A DNA stretch of 64,000 bases, taken from contig NZ_HG424481.1 of the NCBI RefSeq assembly GCF_000336385.2, positions 30,852 through 94,851 on the forward strand, in the 5' to 3' direction. Each line of letters opens with the position of its first letter. Positions within the stretch are counted from its first letter, which is position 1. This document shows positions 1-8,656 of this stretch, one piece after another. Source of the DNA: Lysobacter antibioticus HS124. Its GTDB lineage: Bacteria; Pseudomonadota; Gammaproteobacteria; Xanthomonadales; Xanthomonadaceae. The notes beneath the pieces were generated by a model. That model did not search any database, was not told where the DNA came from, and saw nothing but the letters and a program-made list of their open reading frames with translations. A program made the translations under genes and the position numbers.

Positions 1-25
1 GGAACTGGAAGTATGTGGGGCGGTG

Positions 26-79
26 ATTGGGGATTCGGGATTCGGGATTCGGGATTCGGGATTGGAGATTCGGGATTGG
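26..79 (+). repeat. GGGATTC-type G-rich array
   Basis: The + strand carries tandem units of GGGATTC and GGGATT(G). Runs of three or four G are separated by three or four bases, which fits the intramolecular G-quadruplex consensus. The gene to its left lies outside the window. Related arrays occur at 18856, 19784-19922 and 34422. No coding function is seen. Confidence 0.85.
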
Positions 80-161
80 CAAGGGCTGAGAACCCAAACC
101 CAAAGCCGGGACTCGACGGGATCTCGGACGGCGGCGCTGCTGTGAGCTCAGGCAATACCAC

Positions 162-189
162 GAAAATTAGCCCCCTTTGGAAAGGGGGC
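162..189 (-). terminator. Intrinsic terminator after the phytase-like gene
   Basis: A near-perfect palindrome (GCCCCCTTT / AAAGGGGGC, loop GG) at 170-189 is followed on the minus strand by TAATTTT. It lies about 75 bases past the stop of the leftward gene ending at 263. The same C5T3/A3G5 palindrome recurs near 3449, so it may also belong to a repeat family. Confidence 0.6.
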
Positions 190-262
190 TGGCGCCTTGC
201 GCGACGATGGGATGCGCAGAGGGAGCGGCGCCGGGGGATCTGCTCCGGGCGCCGCCGCCGAA

Positions 263-1630
263 TCAGCGGCGGAAATCCACCGCGAACGCGATCAGCGTGC
301 CGGGGATGCGCGCGGTGCCGGCGGGGCAGGCGGCGTCCAGCGGCACCTGGGTGCGGGTGCCGCCGAGGCGGTCGATGCAGACTTCGAACTGCTCGCCGGC
401 GCCGGTCTGGGTCACGCTGTAGTCGTTGTCGCTGCCGACCAGCACCAGATGGCGGCCGTCGCGCAGGCGCGGGCCGATCGCCAGGCCTTCCAGCTTCTCC
501 GGAACATCGCGTACGCCGGCGCCGTGCAGCGCGGCAAGCAGATCGACCTCCGGCGCCTTGTCGACCGCGCGCACGCCCGCCGGCAGGTCGTTGCTGCCGG
601 CCAGCGAGCGCTGCGACACGTCGCTCGCGCCGCGCAGCGAAATCCGGTAGACGCGCTTGTGCAGGGGCGCTGCGGTGACTTCCACGCCGAGGCCGCGGTT
701 GTCGCGTTCCAGCACCAGGAAATCCTGGTCGCTGAGCGCATGGATCGCGCTCAGGCCGATGCTGCGGCCCTGCTGGGTGGCGGAGAAGTCGTCCCGGGTC
801 GAGGGATCGATCGCGTTCAGCGTCTCGATCGGCTCCAGCCGGTACACGTATTGCGCGCCGGCGCGGCCGCGGCGCAGATCGAACTCGACGATGCGCACGT
901 TGCGGCTGCGGCGCCCGTCGTTGCCCGCGCCTTCATGGACCAGCGGGTCTTGCATCACCGCATAGAGCTTGTCGCCGGAGGCGTTGAGCGTCAGGCCTTC
1001 GAAGCCGCGGTTGTCCTGGCGCCCGGCGACCACGCTCTTGCGATCGCCGACATAGTCCAGCGCGCCCTGGGCATTGCGCGGGCGCAGGTTGTCGGGAATC
1101 TCGAACGCGCGCAGCAGGCGGCCGTTGGGCGCGAACTCGTACAGGCTGGGGCCGTACTCGTCGGCGACGTAGAAGTGGCCGTTGCGGCCGATGGCCAGGC
1201 CTTCGGGATCGAAACTCAGGCCGAGCCGGGATGCGTCGCCGTTGAGCAACTGCGGATTGAGGCCGTTGAGGCTGTCGCGGCGACGAGCGTGGAACAGCAC
1301 GGTCTTGTCGACGATCGGCTGACCGATGCGGCCGCTGCGGCGATCGTAGGGAATGCGCAGGCGTTGCACGCGAGTGGCGTAGTCGATCACACCGCCGCCC
1401 GGGCCGCGGTCGGACAGGGCGTACCAGTAGCCGTCGCGCGGGTTGTAGCTGAGGTCGGAGTAGAAGCCGAAGCGATTGAGGTTGGCCTGGTCCGGCGTGC
1501 CCGGCGGCAGGCGCACGGCATCGCGGGTCGTCGCCGCGGTCTCGACCACGTTGCGCAGCGACCAGGAAGCGGCGCAGGCGGGCAGGGCGCAGGCGAGCAG
1601 CACGGCGGCGCCGAGGACGGAACGGATCAT
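263..1630 (-). CDS. Secreted esterase-like phytase-family protein
   Basis: 455 aa. The start at 1630 is chosen because it opens directly into a signal peptide (MIRSVLGAAVLLACALPACA); longer in-frame starts up to 1738 add arginine-rich sequence that runs through a REP-like repeat. The mature part reads as the 'esterase-like activity of phytase' family (PF13449 type), a beta-propeller-like fold with repeats such as NPRDGYWYALSDRG, GLAIGRNGHFYVADEYGP and GLTLNASGDKLYAVMQD. Family members are secreted or periplasmic, and their substrate is usually unproven, so phytase activity should not be assumed. It is the last gene of a leftward group of four hydrolase or lipoprotein genes and is followed by a hairpin terminator. 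Confidence 0.85.
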   Translation of the reverse strand: MIRSVLGAAVLLACALPACAASWSLRNVVETAATTRDAVRLPPGTPDQANLNRFGFYSDLSYNPRDGYWYALSDRGPGGGVIDYATRVQRLRIPYDRRSGRIGQPIVDKTVLFHARRRDSLNGLNPQLLNGDASRLGLSFDPEGLAIGRNGHFYVADEYGPSLYEFAPNGRLLRAFEIPDNLRPRNAQGALDYVGDRKSVVAGRQDNRGFEGLTLNASGDKLYAVMQDPLVHEGAGNDGRRSRNVRIVEFDLRRGRAGAQYVYRLEPIETLNAIDPSTRDDFSATQQGRSIGLSAIHALSDQDFLVLERDNRGLGVEVTAAPLHKRVYRISLRGASDVSQRSLAGSNDLPAGVRAVDKAPEVDLLAALHGAGVRDVPEKLEGLAIGPRLRDGRHLVLVGSDNDYSVTQTGAGEQFEVCIDRLGGTRTQVPLDAACPAGTARIPGTLIAFAVDFRR

Positions 1631-1723
1631 GCGGGGCTCCAGGGGGCACGGGAAACCGGTCATGCTGAAAGCGGCAGATGTCAGCGGGATGACGGTCCGC
1701 CAGCGTCGCGACGACCTACCCCT

Positions 1724-1747
1724 GTAGGAGCGGCGCAAGCCGCGACC
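1724..1747 (+). repeat. REP-like palindromic element, copy 1
   Basis: It matches GTAGGAGCGGCG followed by NNAGCCGCGACC, a short imperfect palindrome seen at least nine times in intergenic DNA here. Copy 1 and the copy at 39759 share further similarity downstream, including GGAGCGCGCA-like and AACGATCGAAGCC segments, so the repeated unit is longer than the palindrome. Typical of Xanthomonadaceae genomes; not coding. Confidence 0.75.
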
Positions 1748-1887
1748 ACGGAGCGCGCAGAGGCCTCAAGGCTTGCGTCAACGATCGAAGCCCGGAACCT
1801 TCGTCGAAGCGGACGCCACGCAGGCCACGCGCGGGAAATTGCAACATCGGCACCGACGACGCCCTCCGTCGACGCCGCCTCCCGCGC

Positions 1888-2859
1888 TCAGCGCAGCCGC
1901 AATACCGCCAGCATGCCGAAATGATCCGACGCCCACACGCCTTCGCGGCTGCGGTCGAGGACGATTTTGGCTTCGACCAGCTCGAAACGTTGCGGGTCGT
2001 AGAACACGTGATCGATGCGTTGCGCCGGTAGATACGCGGGGTTGAGCGTGGTGTGCGCGGCCGGATCGGCGCTCGCCTGCGGATGCGCGCTGCCGTAGGC
2101 GTCGCGATAGCGTGCGGCCAAGGCATTCAACTCCGGCGAATCGGCGTCGCTGTTGAAATCGCCGGCGATCAGCACCGGCCCGTCGCCGCGCGTGGCGTCG
2201 ACGAAGTCGAGCAGACTGGCGACCTGGCGCGCGCGGATCGCGCCGCCCTGGCGGTCGTTGTGCAGATGGGTGGCATAGACCTCGACTGCGCCGGTGCGAC
2301 CCAGCGCCACGCGCGCATGCGCCGCGGTGCGGTAGTCGTCCAGGGGGTCGAGTTTGCGCTGGTCCCGGGCGCGGCTGCGTGCCCGCGTCAACAACGCATT
2401 GCCGTAGCGGCGCGCGGCCTGCGGCGGATCGACCGAAACGAACTGGACCCGGTAGCCCAAGGCGGCGCCCAGATCCTCGGCCTGATTGCGCAGGCCGTCG
2501 CGCTGCAGCACTTCCTGCAGCGCGATCACGTCCGGGCGCAGGCGGCGGAGCTCGTCGACGATCAGGGCGCGGCGGCGCGGCCAATCGCCCTTGTCGTGCC
2601 ACAGATTGAGGCTGAGCACGCGGATCGTCGGCGCTGCACGCACGGCGGTACGCGATGCCGCAGCGGGAGCGGCGGCAGGATCGGTGGCGGAACCGTCCGC
2701 TATTGCGGACTCGGCTGCGCCGGCGAGGCAGGCAGACGCCAATGCAAAGGCGGCGAGCGCGGCCTGCGCGAGATGTCGCAAACCTCGCACGAAGCGGTGC
2801 GCGGCGACGCCGTCTGCGGGACTTCGGTGCGACGGCGAAACGGGCGCGGAGCGGCTCAT
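1888..2859 (-). CDS. Endonuclease/exonuclease/phosphatase family protein
   Basis: 323 aa. The ATG at 2859 overlaps the upstream stop (ATGA arrangement), which favours it over the in-frame ATG at 2880. An N-terminal segment with a hydrophobic stretch (about 34-48) suggests export. The DNase I-like/EEP domain starts near residue 80 and shows the ordered motifs LSLNLWHD, PDVIALQEV (metal-binding Glu), THLHNDR, GDFNSDADS, RIDHVFY and ASDHFGM (catalytic Asp-His). Family members cleave phosphodiesters or phosphoesters with a divalent metal; the substrate cannot be read from sequence. It is translationally coupled to the upstream lipoprotein gene, so the two are probably one operon. Confidence 0.88.
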   Translation of the reverse strand: MSRSAPVSPSHRSPADGVAAHRFVRGLRHLAQAALAAFALASACLAGAAESAIADGSATDPAAAPAAASRTAVRAAPTIRVLSLNLWHDKGDWPRRRALIVDELRRLRPDVIALQEVLQRDGLRNQAEDLGAALGYRVQFVSVDPPQAARRYGNALLTRARSRARDQRKLDPLDDYRTAAHARVALGRTGAVEVYATHLHNDRQGGAIRARQVASLLDFVDATRGDGPVLIAGDFNSDADSPELNALAARYRDAYGSAHPQASADPAAHTTLNPAYLPAQRIDHVFYDPQRFELVEAKIVLDRSREGVWASDHFGMLAVLRLR

Positions 2860-3269
2860 GGCGCCCGAAACTCCGCGCAACCGCGATACGTCTGTGCGCC
2901 GACTTGCAGCGTCACGCTGGCCGGATAGTCGCGTTCGCTCATGCCGTCGCTGCAGGTCTCGCGCCGATAGCGCAGTTCCACCTCAACGCCGTCGGCGGTG
3001 GTGCCGCGATAGCCGGCGTCGCCGAGCCGGGCCGCGGCGGCGACGTCGAGCCTGCGCTCGCCGTAGTCGAGAGTCAGGCGCATGGCCGGCGTGTCGCCGG
3101 CCCCGACTTCGACCAGCCAGCCAGGCTCGTTGCCGACCGCGCGCAGTCCGGAAGGCGGAATGGGCGTTGTGCCCGCGGCGGTCGGTACGGCGGCGGTCTG
3201 CGTCGCCGCGCCGTGGCAGGCCGGCAGCGCCGTGGCGACCAGCAGGACGAATGCGAGGCGCGAAAGCAT
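2856..3269 (-). CDS. Small lipoprotein, COG3650-like
   Basis: 137 aa, starting with a short lipoprotein signal (MLSRLAFVLLVATALPAC; lipobox LPAC, Cys18). The mature part carries NEPGW near its start, then a C-terminal RRETCSDGMSERDYP and a YRGCAEF motif whose two Cys could form a disulfide. This pattern recalls the uncharacterised COG3650 / HslJ-adjacent family of small envelope proteins; function unknown. The start at 3269 is chosen over longer frames because upstream residues are Arg-rich and encoded by a REP-like repeat. Its stop overlaps the start of the EEP gene by 4 bases. Confidence 0.75.
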   Translation of the reverse strand: MLSRLAFVLLVATALPACHGAATQTAAVPTAAGTTPIPPSGLRAVGNEPGWLVEVGAGDTPAMRLTLDYGERRLDVAAAARLGDAGYRGTTADGVEVELRYRRETCSDGMSERDYPASVTLQVGAQTYRGCAEFRAP

Positions 3270-3338
3270 GGCAGTCTCCGATCCGAGTCGCAGCGAGCAT
3301 AGCGTCGGGCGCGTGAATGCCGCCGCGCCGTACCGCCT

Positions 3339-3362
3339 GTAGGAGCGGCGTGAGCCGCGACC
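3339..3362 (+). repeat. REP-like palindromic element, copy 2
   Basis: GTAGGAGCGGCG followed by TGAGCCGCGACC, upstream of the small lipoprotein gene. Same family as the copies at 1724, 18810, 39759, 40010, 46159, 46283, 62531 and 62697. Confidence 0.75.
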
Positions 3363-3430
3363 GTCGAAGCGGTGACGCTCCGCGCGGTCGGTCGGGGGGC
3401 GGGCGCATCGTCCGCCGCTTTTGCGGGCAG

Positions 3431-3470
3431 CAAAAGCAGCCCCCTTTGCCCCCTTTGCAAAGAGGGGGCC
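3431..3470 (-). terminator. Hairpin after the M14 carboxypeptidase gene
   Basis: A CCCCCTTTGC / GCAAAGAGGGGG palindrome at about 3449-3468 is followed on the minus strand by a GCTTTTGC segment near 3431-3438. It lies 50 bases past the leftward stop at 3519 and could end that transcript. It resembles the hairpin at 170-189. Confidence 0.45.
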
Positions 3471-3518
3471 GTAAACGGGCCTCACGAACCTAGGCGGAAG
3501 GCTCGGTCGTAATGCCGC

Positions 3519-5303
3519 TCAGTGCGGCACGTGCTCGGTGCGCAGCACCGGGTAGAGGTTGTAGCGCGCGTCCCAGGCCGAATGGCGGCGGTAGAAGAAC
3601 TCCAGCCGGGCCTGCGGGCTCTTGGCGAATTCGGGCTCTTCGCGCAGTTTGCGCTCGAATTCGGCCTTGAGCTGCGGGTCGCGCCCCAGCATTTCGCGGG
3701 CGACTTCTTCGGCGACGTAGTCTTCCATGTACTCCTTGCGCTCGAAGGCGTTGTTGAACTCGCCCCAGGACGCCAGCGAGTCCGGCGCCTGCGGTTCCAG
3801 CATGGACATGACCACGCGCGCCTTGGGCTGGGCGATCGGCACGAACAACGCGCCGGCGGCCAGGTCCTGGGTTTCCGCCTTCCATTCGCCGTCCAGCGTG
3901 GCGCGCTGATGCCCCTCGACCGATTGCGCGGCGAACGCGGCCTTGTCGGCGCGGAACGCCGCCACCGCCGCCTGGCTCAGGGCGTGGTCGAGACGGCGGT
4001 AGCTCACGCCGTGGCGGTCCAGGCGCGCCCCGACCCAGGCCGCATGCGCGGCCGGCACCAGGTAACCGCCGCGCGGCGCGGTCACGCTGCGCGCGGGCTG
4101 GATGTCGTACTTGAGCGGCAGCTTCCACACGTCCGGCTTGGTCTCGTCGTAACGGGTCATCAGCGCCCCGGAGACGTCCGAAGGCGTGCGCGTATAGGCA
4201 TAGCCGCGGAAATCGACCGTGCGCACCGCGTCGCCGGTCTTGTAGTCCAGCGCCACCGTCTCCCCGGCCAGGGCTTCGGCGCGCCGGTCGGCGGCATCGG
4301 CCTGGCGGCGCCAGCCGGCGCCGTCGCGGGCGACCAGCTCCAGCACGTCGACGATGGTATTGCGGGTGATCCCGACTCGGGTCGGGTAGTCCTTCCAGGA
4401 ATGGGTCTCGACCAGCATGCCGAGACGGTTGCGCAGGAAGAAATAGCCGTGCGAGAAGCGCGGCGGCGGTACGCCGTCCTCGAAGCCCGAGGCCGGGTTG
4501 TCGGCTTCGACGAAGGACGGATAGAACGACAGCGGCAACGAGCCCTGCTTGGCCAGGCGGGCGATGACGCCGTCGCGCAGGGCGAGGCCGGCCTGGCGCA
4601 GCGGCGCATCGCCGGCGTGCACCGGCTCGACCTGGATCGACACGTCGTGCTCGAACTTGGCGCCGTCGGTGACGTGCAGGTCGACGTAGACCAGTGGGTC
4701 CCAGGCCTCGATCAGCTTGAGCATGGCCTGCATCTCGGCCGAGTCGGCCTTGAGGTAGTCGCGGTTGAGGTTGTAGTTCTGCGCGGTGGTGCGCCAACCC
4801 ATCTCCTCCGGGCCGCGCTGGTTCGGCCGGTTCCAGCGGCCGAAGCGCTCGTGGCCGTCGATGTTGAACACCGGCACGAACACCAGCACCTGCTTGTCCA
4901 GCGCGCCCTTGGCGGCTTGGCCGTCCAGGAGCTGGCGCAGCGCCAGGAAGCCGGCATCCTTGCCGTCGATCTCGCCGGAGTGGATGCCGCCCTGGATCAG
5001 GGTCACCGGCAGGCCTTGCGCCTTGGCCTGTGCGGGCGAGAACGCGCCGCTGCGGGTGGCCACCAGCGCTTTCATCGGCCGGCCCTCGGGCGTGACGCCG
5101 AAGTCGATGCAGCGCACCGCATCGGCGTAGCGCTCGGCATAGGCGGCGCACAGCGCCAGCACTTCGTCGTAGCGGCCGGTCTTGAGGAAGCCGCTGCGTT
5201 CGGCGACGGTGGTCAGCGGCGCCTGCGCGGGCGCGGCGGAAGCGAGCGGAGCGGCGGCGAGCAGGGCGGACAGCAGGGCGGTGCGGGCAACGGTGCGTGG
5301 CAT
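3519..5303 (-). CDS. M14-family zinc carboxypeptidase, secreted
   Basis: 594 aa with a signal peptide (residues 1-23, ending LASAA). Zinc ligands of the M14 type are visible: H108 and E111 in GGIHSGEIDG, and H210 in VDLHVTDG. A catalytic Glu candidate, E299, sits in MLVETHSWKDYP. The catalytic domain takes up the first 350 residues; the C-terminal 240 residues are a less conserved extension. The enzyme should remove C-terminal residues from peptides in the periplasm or outside the cell. The start at 5303 is preferred because upstream in-frame sequence is Arg-rich and lacks a signal. It is transcribed leftward and diverges from the GST gene at 5506. Confidence 0.92.
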   Translation of the reverse strand: MPRTVARTALLSALLAAAPLASAAPAQAPLTTVAERSGFLKTGRYDEVLALCAAYAERYADAVRCIDFGVTPEGRPMKALVATRSGAFSPAQAKAQGLPVTLIQGGIHSGEIDGKDAGFLALRQLLDGQAAKGALDKQVLVFVPVFNIDGHERFGRWNRPNQRGPEEMGWRTTAQNYNLNRDYLKADSAEMQAMLKLIEAWDPLVYVDLHVTDGAKFEHDVSIQVEPVHAGDAPLRQAGLALRDGVIARLAKQGSLPLSFYPSFVEADNPASGFEDGVPPPRFSHGYFFLRNRLGMLVETHSWKDYPTRVGITRNTIVDVLELVARDGAGWRRQADAADRRAEALAGETVALDYKTGDAVRTVDFRGYAYTRTPSDVSGALMTRYDETKPDVWKLPLKYDIQPARSVTAPRGGYLVPAAHAAWVGARLDRHGVSYRRLDHALSQAAVAAFRADKAAFAAQSVEGHQRATLDGEWKAETQDLAAGALFVPIAQPKARVVMSMLEPQAPDSLASWGEFNNAFERKEYMEDYVAEEVAREMLGRDPQLKAEFERKLREEPEFAKSPQARLEFFYRRHSAWDARYNLYPVLRTEHVPH

Positions 5304-5505
5304 CGGATCGGTTCTCCCCGGAATCGCCGTGCATGGTAGCGAAGTGCAGGGCGCGCGAATTGGCCCGAGAGGCCCGTTCGGCGCCGGAAATCGGCGACTG
5401 CTGCCAGCGTTTTGGCAGCAATCGCGTCCGCGCCCGGGTCGGGCACGCGCGCGAGCGCGGCGGTGCGGATTAGACTGTCGCGCCCTGCCGCCGCGAGAAC
5501 GCCGC

Positions 5506-6132
5506 ATGTACGCGCTTTATTACGCCCCGGGCGCCGCCAGCCTGGTCGTGCACTGGTTGCTGATCGAGTTGGGCCTGGAACACGAACTGCGCCGGGTCGA
5601 CATGCAGGCGCGCGAACAAAAGAGCGCCGAGTATCTGGCGCTGAACCCCAACGGCGTGATCCCGACCCTGATCGTCGACGGCCGCCCGCATTACGAGGCC
5701 GCGGCGCTGGCGATGTACCTGGCCGACCGCCATCCGCAGGCCGGCTTCGCCCCGGCGCTGGACGATCCGCAGCGCGCCGAGTATGCGCAGTGGATGTTCA
5801 ATCTGGCCAGCACCCTGCAGGCGCCGCTGCGGCTGTGGTGGTACCCGTGGGACCTGCAGGCCGACGACGCGGCGGTGCGCGCCGGCGCCCAGGCCCAGAT
5901 CGAGGCCGCCTGCGCACGCTTCGAGGTTCAGTTGGCCCAGCGCGGCCCCTACCTGCTCGGCGAGCGCCTGAGCGCGGCCGACTTCTACCTGACCATGTTG
6001 ATGCGCTGGAGCCGCAACCTGCCCAAGCCCGCGCACGACTGGCCGCACCTGGCCGAGTATGCGCGGCGGATGAAGGCGCGGCCCTCGTTCAAGACCCTCT
6101 ACGAACGCGAAGGATTGACCGAATGGGCCTGA
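5506..6132 (+). CDS. Glutathione S-transferase family protein
   Basis: 208 aa. A thioredoxin-fold N-terminal domain (YYAPGAASLVVHW, NPNGVIPTLIVDG, YEAAALAMYLADRHP) is followed by a helical C-terminal domain. It resembles beta-class GSTs, but the position that is a catalytic Cys in PGACS of that class is Ala11 here (PGAAS); Ser12 is kept. Mixed-disulfide chemistry with Cys is therefore not expected. The substrate is unknown. It begins 202 bases from the divergent M14 gene, and its last 10 bases overlap the start of the next gene, implying translational coupling. Confidence 0.9.
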   Translation: MYALYYAPGAASLVVHWLLIELGLEHELRRVDMQAREQKSAEYLALNPNGVIPTLIVDGRPHYEAAALAMYLADRHPQAGFAPALDDPQRAEYAQWMFNLASTLQAPLRLWWYPWDLQADDAAVRAGAQAQIEAACARFEVQLAQRGPYLLGERLSAADFYLTMLMRWSRNLPKPAHDWPHLAEYARRMKARPSFKTLYEREGLTEWA

Positions 6133-6836
6133 AAGCCGGCGCGATCCTCGGCGTCGTTCTGGCGGCCTGCACGGCGTCGACCGCGATCGCCGCGCCGGCC
6201 GCGCCGCAGCCGGTCCCGGCGCCGCTGGGATCCGTCGCCGAGGTCGACGGCGTCGCCGCCGCCGAATGGACGGCGCGCTGGTGGCGCTGGGTCTACGCCT
6301 TCCCGGCCGGGCGCGAGCCCTATCGCGACCGCAGCGGCGCGCAGTGCGCGCAAGGCCAGGATGCGGACGGGCCGGTGTGGTTCCTGGCCGGCACCGACGG
6401 CCGCTTCGACGTCAAGCGCCGTTGCCGGGTTCCGGCCGGGAGACACCTGCTGGTGCCGGCGATCAACATGTACTTCCATGCGCCGTTGCGCGGCGAGAAC
6501 GCGATGAGCTGCGCGCGGGTCAAGGCCGAGGCGGCGCTCAACAACCAGGCCCTGGTCAGCGCCGTGGTCTTGCTCGACGGCCGTCCCTTGGCCCGCCCGG
6601 TGCGACTGGTCTCGCGCTGTTTCGATACGTTCGCGGCGTCGCGCGATTCCCTGCGCGAGCGGGGCGGCCGGGTGCGCGCCGCGGCCGACGGCTACTGGCT
6701 GCTGCTGCCGCCGCTGGCGCCGGGCCGGCATCGGCTGGTGGTCGGCGCCAATTACGGCAACGACGCCGACCCCGACTTCGGCCGCATGATCCAGAATTTC
6801 GAGTACGAGCTGGAGATCGGCGAGCCGGCGATCTGA
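6123..6836 (+). CDS. Uncharacterised secreted or lipoprotein of the GPVWFLAGT type
   Basis: 237 aa. The ATG at 6123 lies inside the end of the GST gene. The N-terminus is a signal sequence with a possible lipobox (VVLAAC, Cys16); a signal peptidase I site at AIAA is an alternative. The mature protein opens with a Trp-rich WTARWWRWVYAFP, then DRSGAQC, GPVWFLAGT and RRCRVPAGRHLLVPAIN. I recognise this motif order from widespread uncharacterised exported proteins, with no known activity. The Cys residues in the GAQC and RRC motifs may pair. Coupling to a GST is notable, but no joint function can be inferred. Confidence 0.75.
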   Translation: MGLKAGAILGVVLAACTASTAIAAPAAPQPVPAPLGSVAEVDGVAAAEWTARWWRWVYAFPAGREPYRDRSGAQCAQGQDADGPVWFLAGTDGRFDVKRRCRVPAGRHLLVPAINMYFHAPLRGENAMSCARVKAEAALNNQALVSAVVLLDGRPLARPVRLVSRCFDTFAASRDSLRERGGRVRAAADGYWLLLPPLAPGRHRLVVGANYGNDADPDFGRMIQNFEYELEIGEPAI

Positions 6837-6990
6837 GCGAGGCCTCGCGACGCTGAACGGCGCGGTCCGCCGCACTGCGGAAACCGCCGGCGCGGCCGAT
6901 CGGTTAGGCTGTGGGGCTGGACTGCCCGGCCGCCTTTGCGCCCGGGCCACGCGATGGAACGCGCGACCCGACCGCCGAGGACCGCCGTAG

Positions 6991-8619
6991 ATGAGCCAAG
7001 CCGCCACCGCCCCCGTCACCGCCGATTCGCAGGGCAAGATGCCCCGCCAGATCGCCTTCATCATCGGCAACGAGGCGGCCGAGCGCTTCAGCTTCTACGG
7101 CATGCGCAACATCCTGACCGCATTCCTGGTCGGGACCCTGCTGATGGCCTCGACCGGCGACCTGGCCGAGCGCGAGCGCATGGCCAAGGACGTGTTCCAC
7201 ACGTTCATGATCGGCACCTATTTCTTCCCGCTGCTGGGCGGCTGGCTGGCCGACCGCTACTTCGGCAAGTACAACACCGTCATCTGGTTCTCCCTGGTCT
7301 ACTGCGCCGGCCACGCCTGCCTGGCGCTGTTCGAACACAACCAGACCGGCTTCTTCACCGGGCTGTTCCTGATCGCCTTCGGCGCCGGCGGCATCAAGCC
7401 ATTGGTGGTGTCGTTCTGCGGCGACCAGTTCGACCAGAGCAACAAGCACAAGGCCAAGCTGGTCTTCGACGCGTTCTACTGGACGATCAACTTCGGCTCG
7501 CTGTTCGCCTCGCTGCTGATGCCGATCTTCCTGCGCGAATACGGCCCCTCGGTGGCGTTCGGCATTCCCGGCGCGCTGATGTTCCTGGCCACGTTGATTT
7601 TCTGGCTGGGCCGCAAGCGCTATGTCATGGTGCCGCCGACCCGCAGCGCGCCGGACCCGGATTCGTTCTTCAACGTCGCCCGCACCGCGCTGCGCGGCAA
7701 GGTCGCCGGGCAGGGCAACCCGGGCGTGGCGGTGGCCGCGGTCGGCGTGGCCCTGGCGGCCGGCGCGCTGGCGCTGATCCCGAGCCTGGGCTTCGTCAAG
7801 AGCGCCTGCCTGGCGCTGGGCCTGCTGATCGGCTTCGGCGGCTACGGCATCGCGCTGCAGCTCGAGCGCGCCCGCGGCATCCATCCCGACGCGGCGGTGG
7901 ACGGCGTGCGCGCGGTGCTGCGGATCCTGATCGTGTTCGCCTTCGTCACCCCGTTCTGGTCGCTGTTCGACCAGAAGGCCTCGACCTGGGTGCTGCAGGG
8001 CCAGCGCATGGTGGTGCCGACCGAGCTGTGGTGGTGGCCGAGCTGGCTGATCTCGGGCGAGGGCGGGGCCAAGGCCGCCGCCTCGCAGATGCAGGCGATC
8101 AACCCGCTGCTGGTGATGCTGCTGATCCCGTTCAACAACCTGGTGCTGTACCCGGCGCTGCGCAAGATCGGGATCAACCCGACCCCGCTGCGGCGGATGG
8201 GGTTCGGCATCGCGGTCTCGGGCCTGTCCTGGGTCGTGGCCGCCTCGATCCAGTTGTATATGGACGCCGGTCACCCCATGTCGCTGGCATGGCAGATCCT
8301 TCCCTACGTGCTGCTGACCTTCGGCGAGGTGCTGGTGTCGGCGACCGCGCTGGAGTTCGCCTACAGCCAGTCGCCGCAGTCGATGAAGGGCGTCATCATG
8401 GCCCTGTGGTACCTGACCAGCACCTTCGGCAACCTGTGGGTGATGCTGACCAACGCGGCGGTGCGCAACGAGGCGGTGACCTCGCACATCGCCGCCACCG
8501 GGCTGAGCGAGAACGCGTTCCTGATGTTCTTCTTCGCCGGTTTCGCCTTCGTCGCCGCGGCCGCGTTCGCCTTGTACGCACGCAGTTACCCGATGCAGGA
8601 CCACTACCGCAGCGTCTGA
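6991..8619 (+). CDS. POT/PTR2-family proton-coupled oligopeptide transporter
   Basis: 542 aa, inner-membrane protein with about 12-14 membrane segments. Family signatures are clear: NEAAERFSFYGM (the ExxERF motif that couples protons) near residue 24, GGWLADRYFGKY after helix 2, and FYWTINFGSL (PTR2 signature) near residue 160. It imports di- and tripeptides with protons. It sits between the GST/lipoprotein pair and the rhomboid gene, which begins 37 bases after its stop. It fits with the M14, M3 and M35 peptidases encoded in the same window as part of peptide use. Confidence 0.95.
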   Translation: MSQAATAPVTADSQGKMPRQIAFIIGNEAAERFSFYGMRNILTAFLVGTLLMASTGDLAERERMAKDVFHTFMIGTYFFPLLGGWLADRYFGKYNTVIWFSLVYCAGHACLALFEHNQTGFFTGLFLIAFGAGGIKPLVVSFCGDQFDQSNKHKAKLVFDAFYWTINFGSLFASLLMPIFLREYGPSVAFGIPGALMFLATLIFWLGRKRYVMVPPTRSAPDPDSFFNVARTALRGKVAGQGNPGVAVAAVGVALAAGALALIPSLGFVKSACLALGLLIGFGGYGIALQLERARGIHPDAAVDGVRAVLRILIVFAFVTPFWSLFDQKASTWVLQGQRMVVPTELWWWPSWLISGEGGAKAAASQMQAINPLLVMLLIPFNNLVLYPALRKIGINPTPLRRMGFGIAVSGLSWVVAASIQLYMDAGHPMSLAWQILPYVLLTFGEVLVSATALEFAYSQSPQSMKGVIMALWYLTSTFGNLWVMLTNAAVRNEAVTSHIAATGLSENAFLMFFFAGFAFVAAAAFALYARSYPMQDHYRSV

Positions 8620-8656
8620 CCGGCGCCGCGGCCGTCCCCTACGAGACTCCGATCCG

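Noticed and set aside
197-1924. Long rightward open frame opposite the phytase-like gene
   Set aside because: Low-complexity Ala/Arg-rich product typical of the antisense frame of a high-GC gene; the opposite strand has a signal peptide and family motifs.
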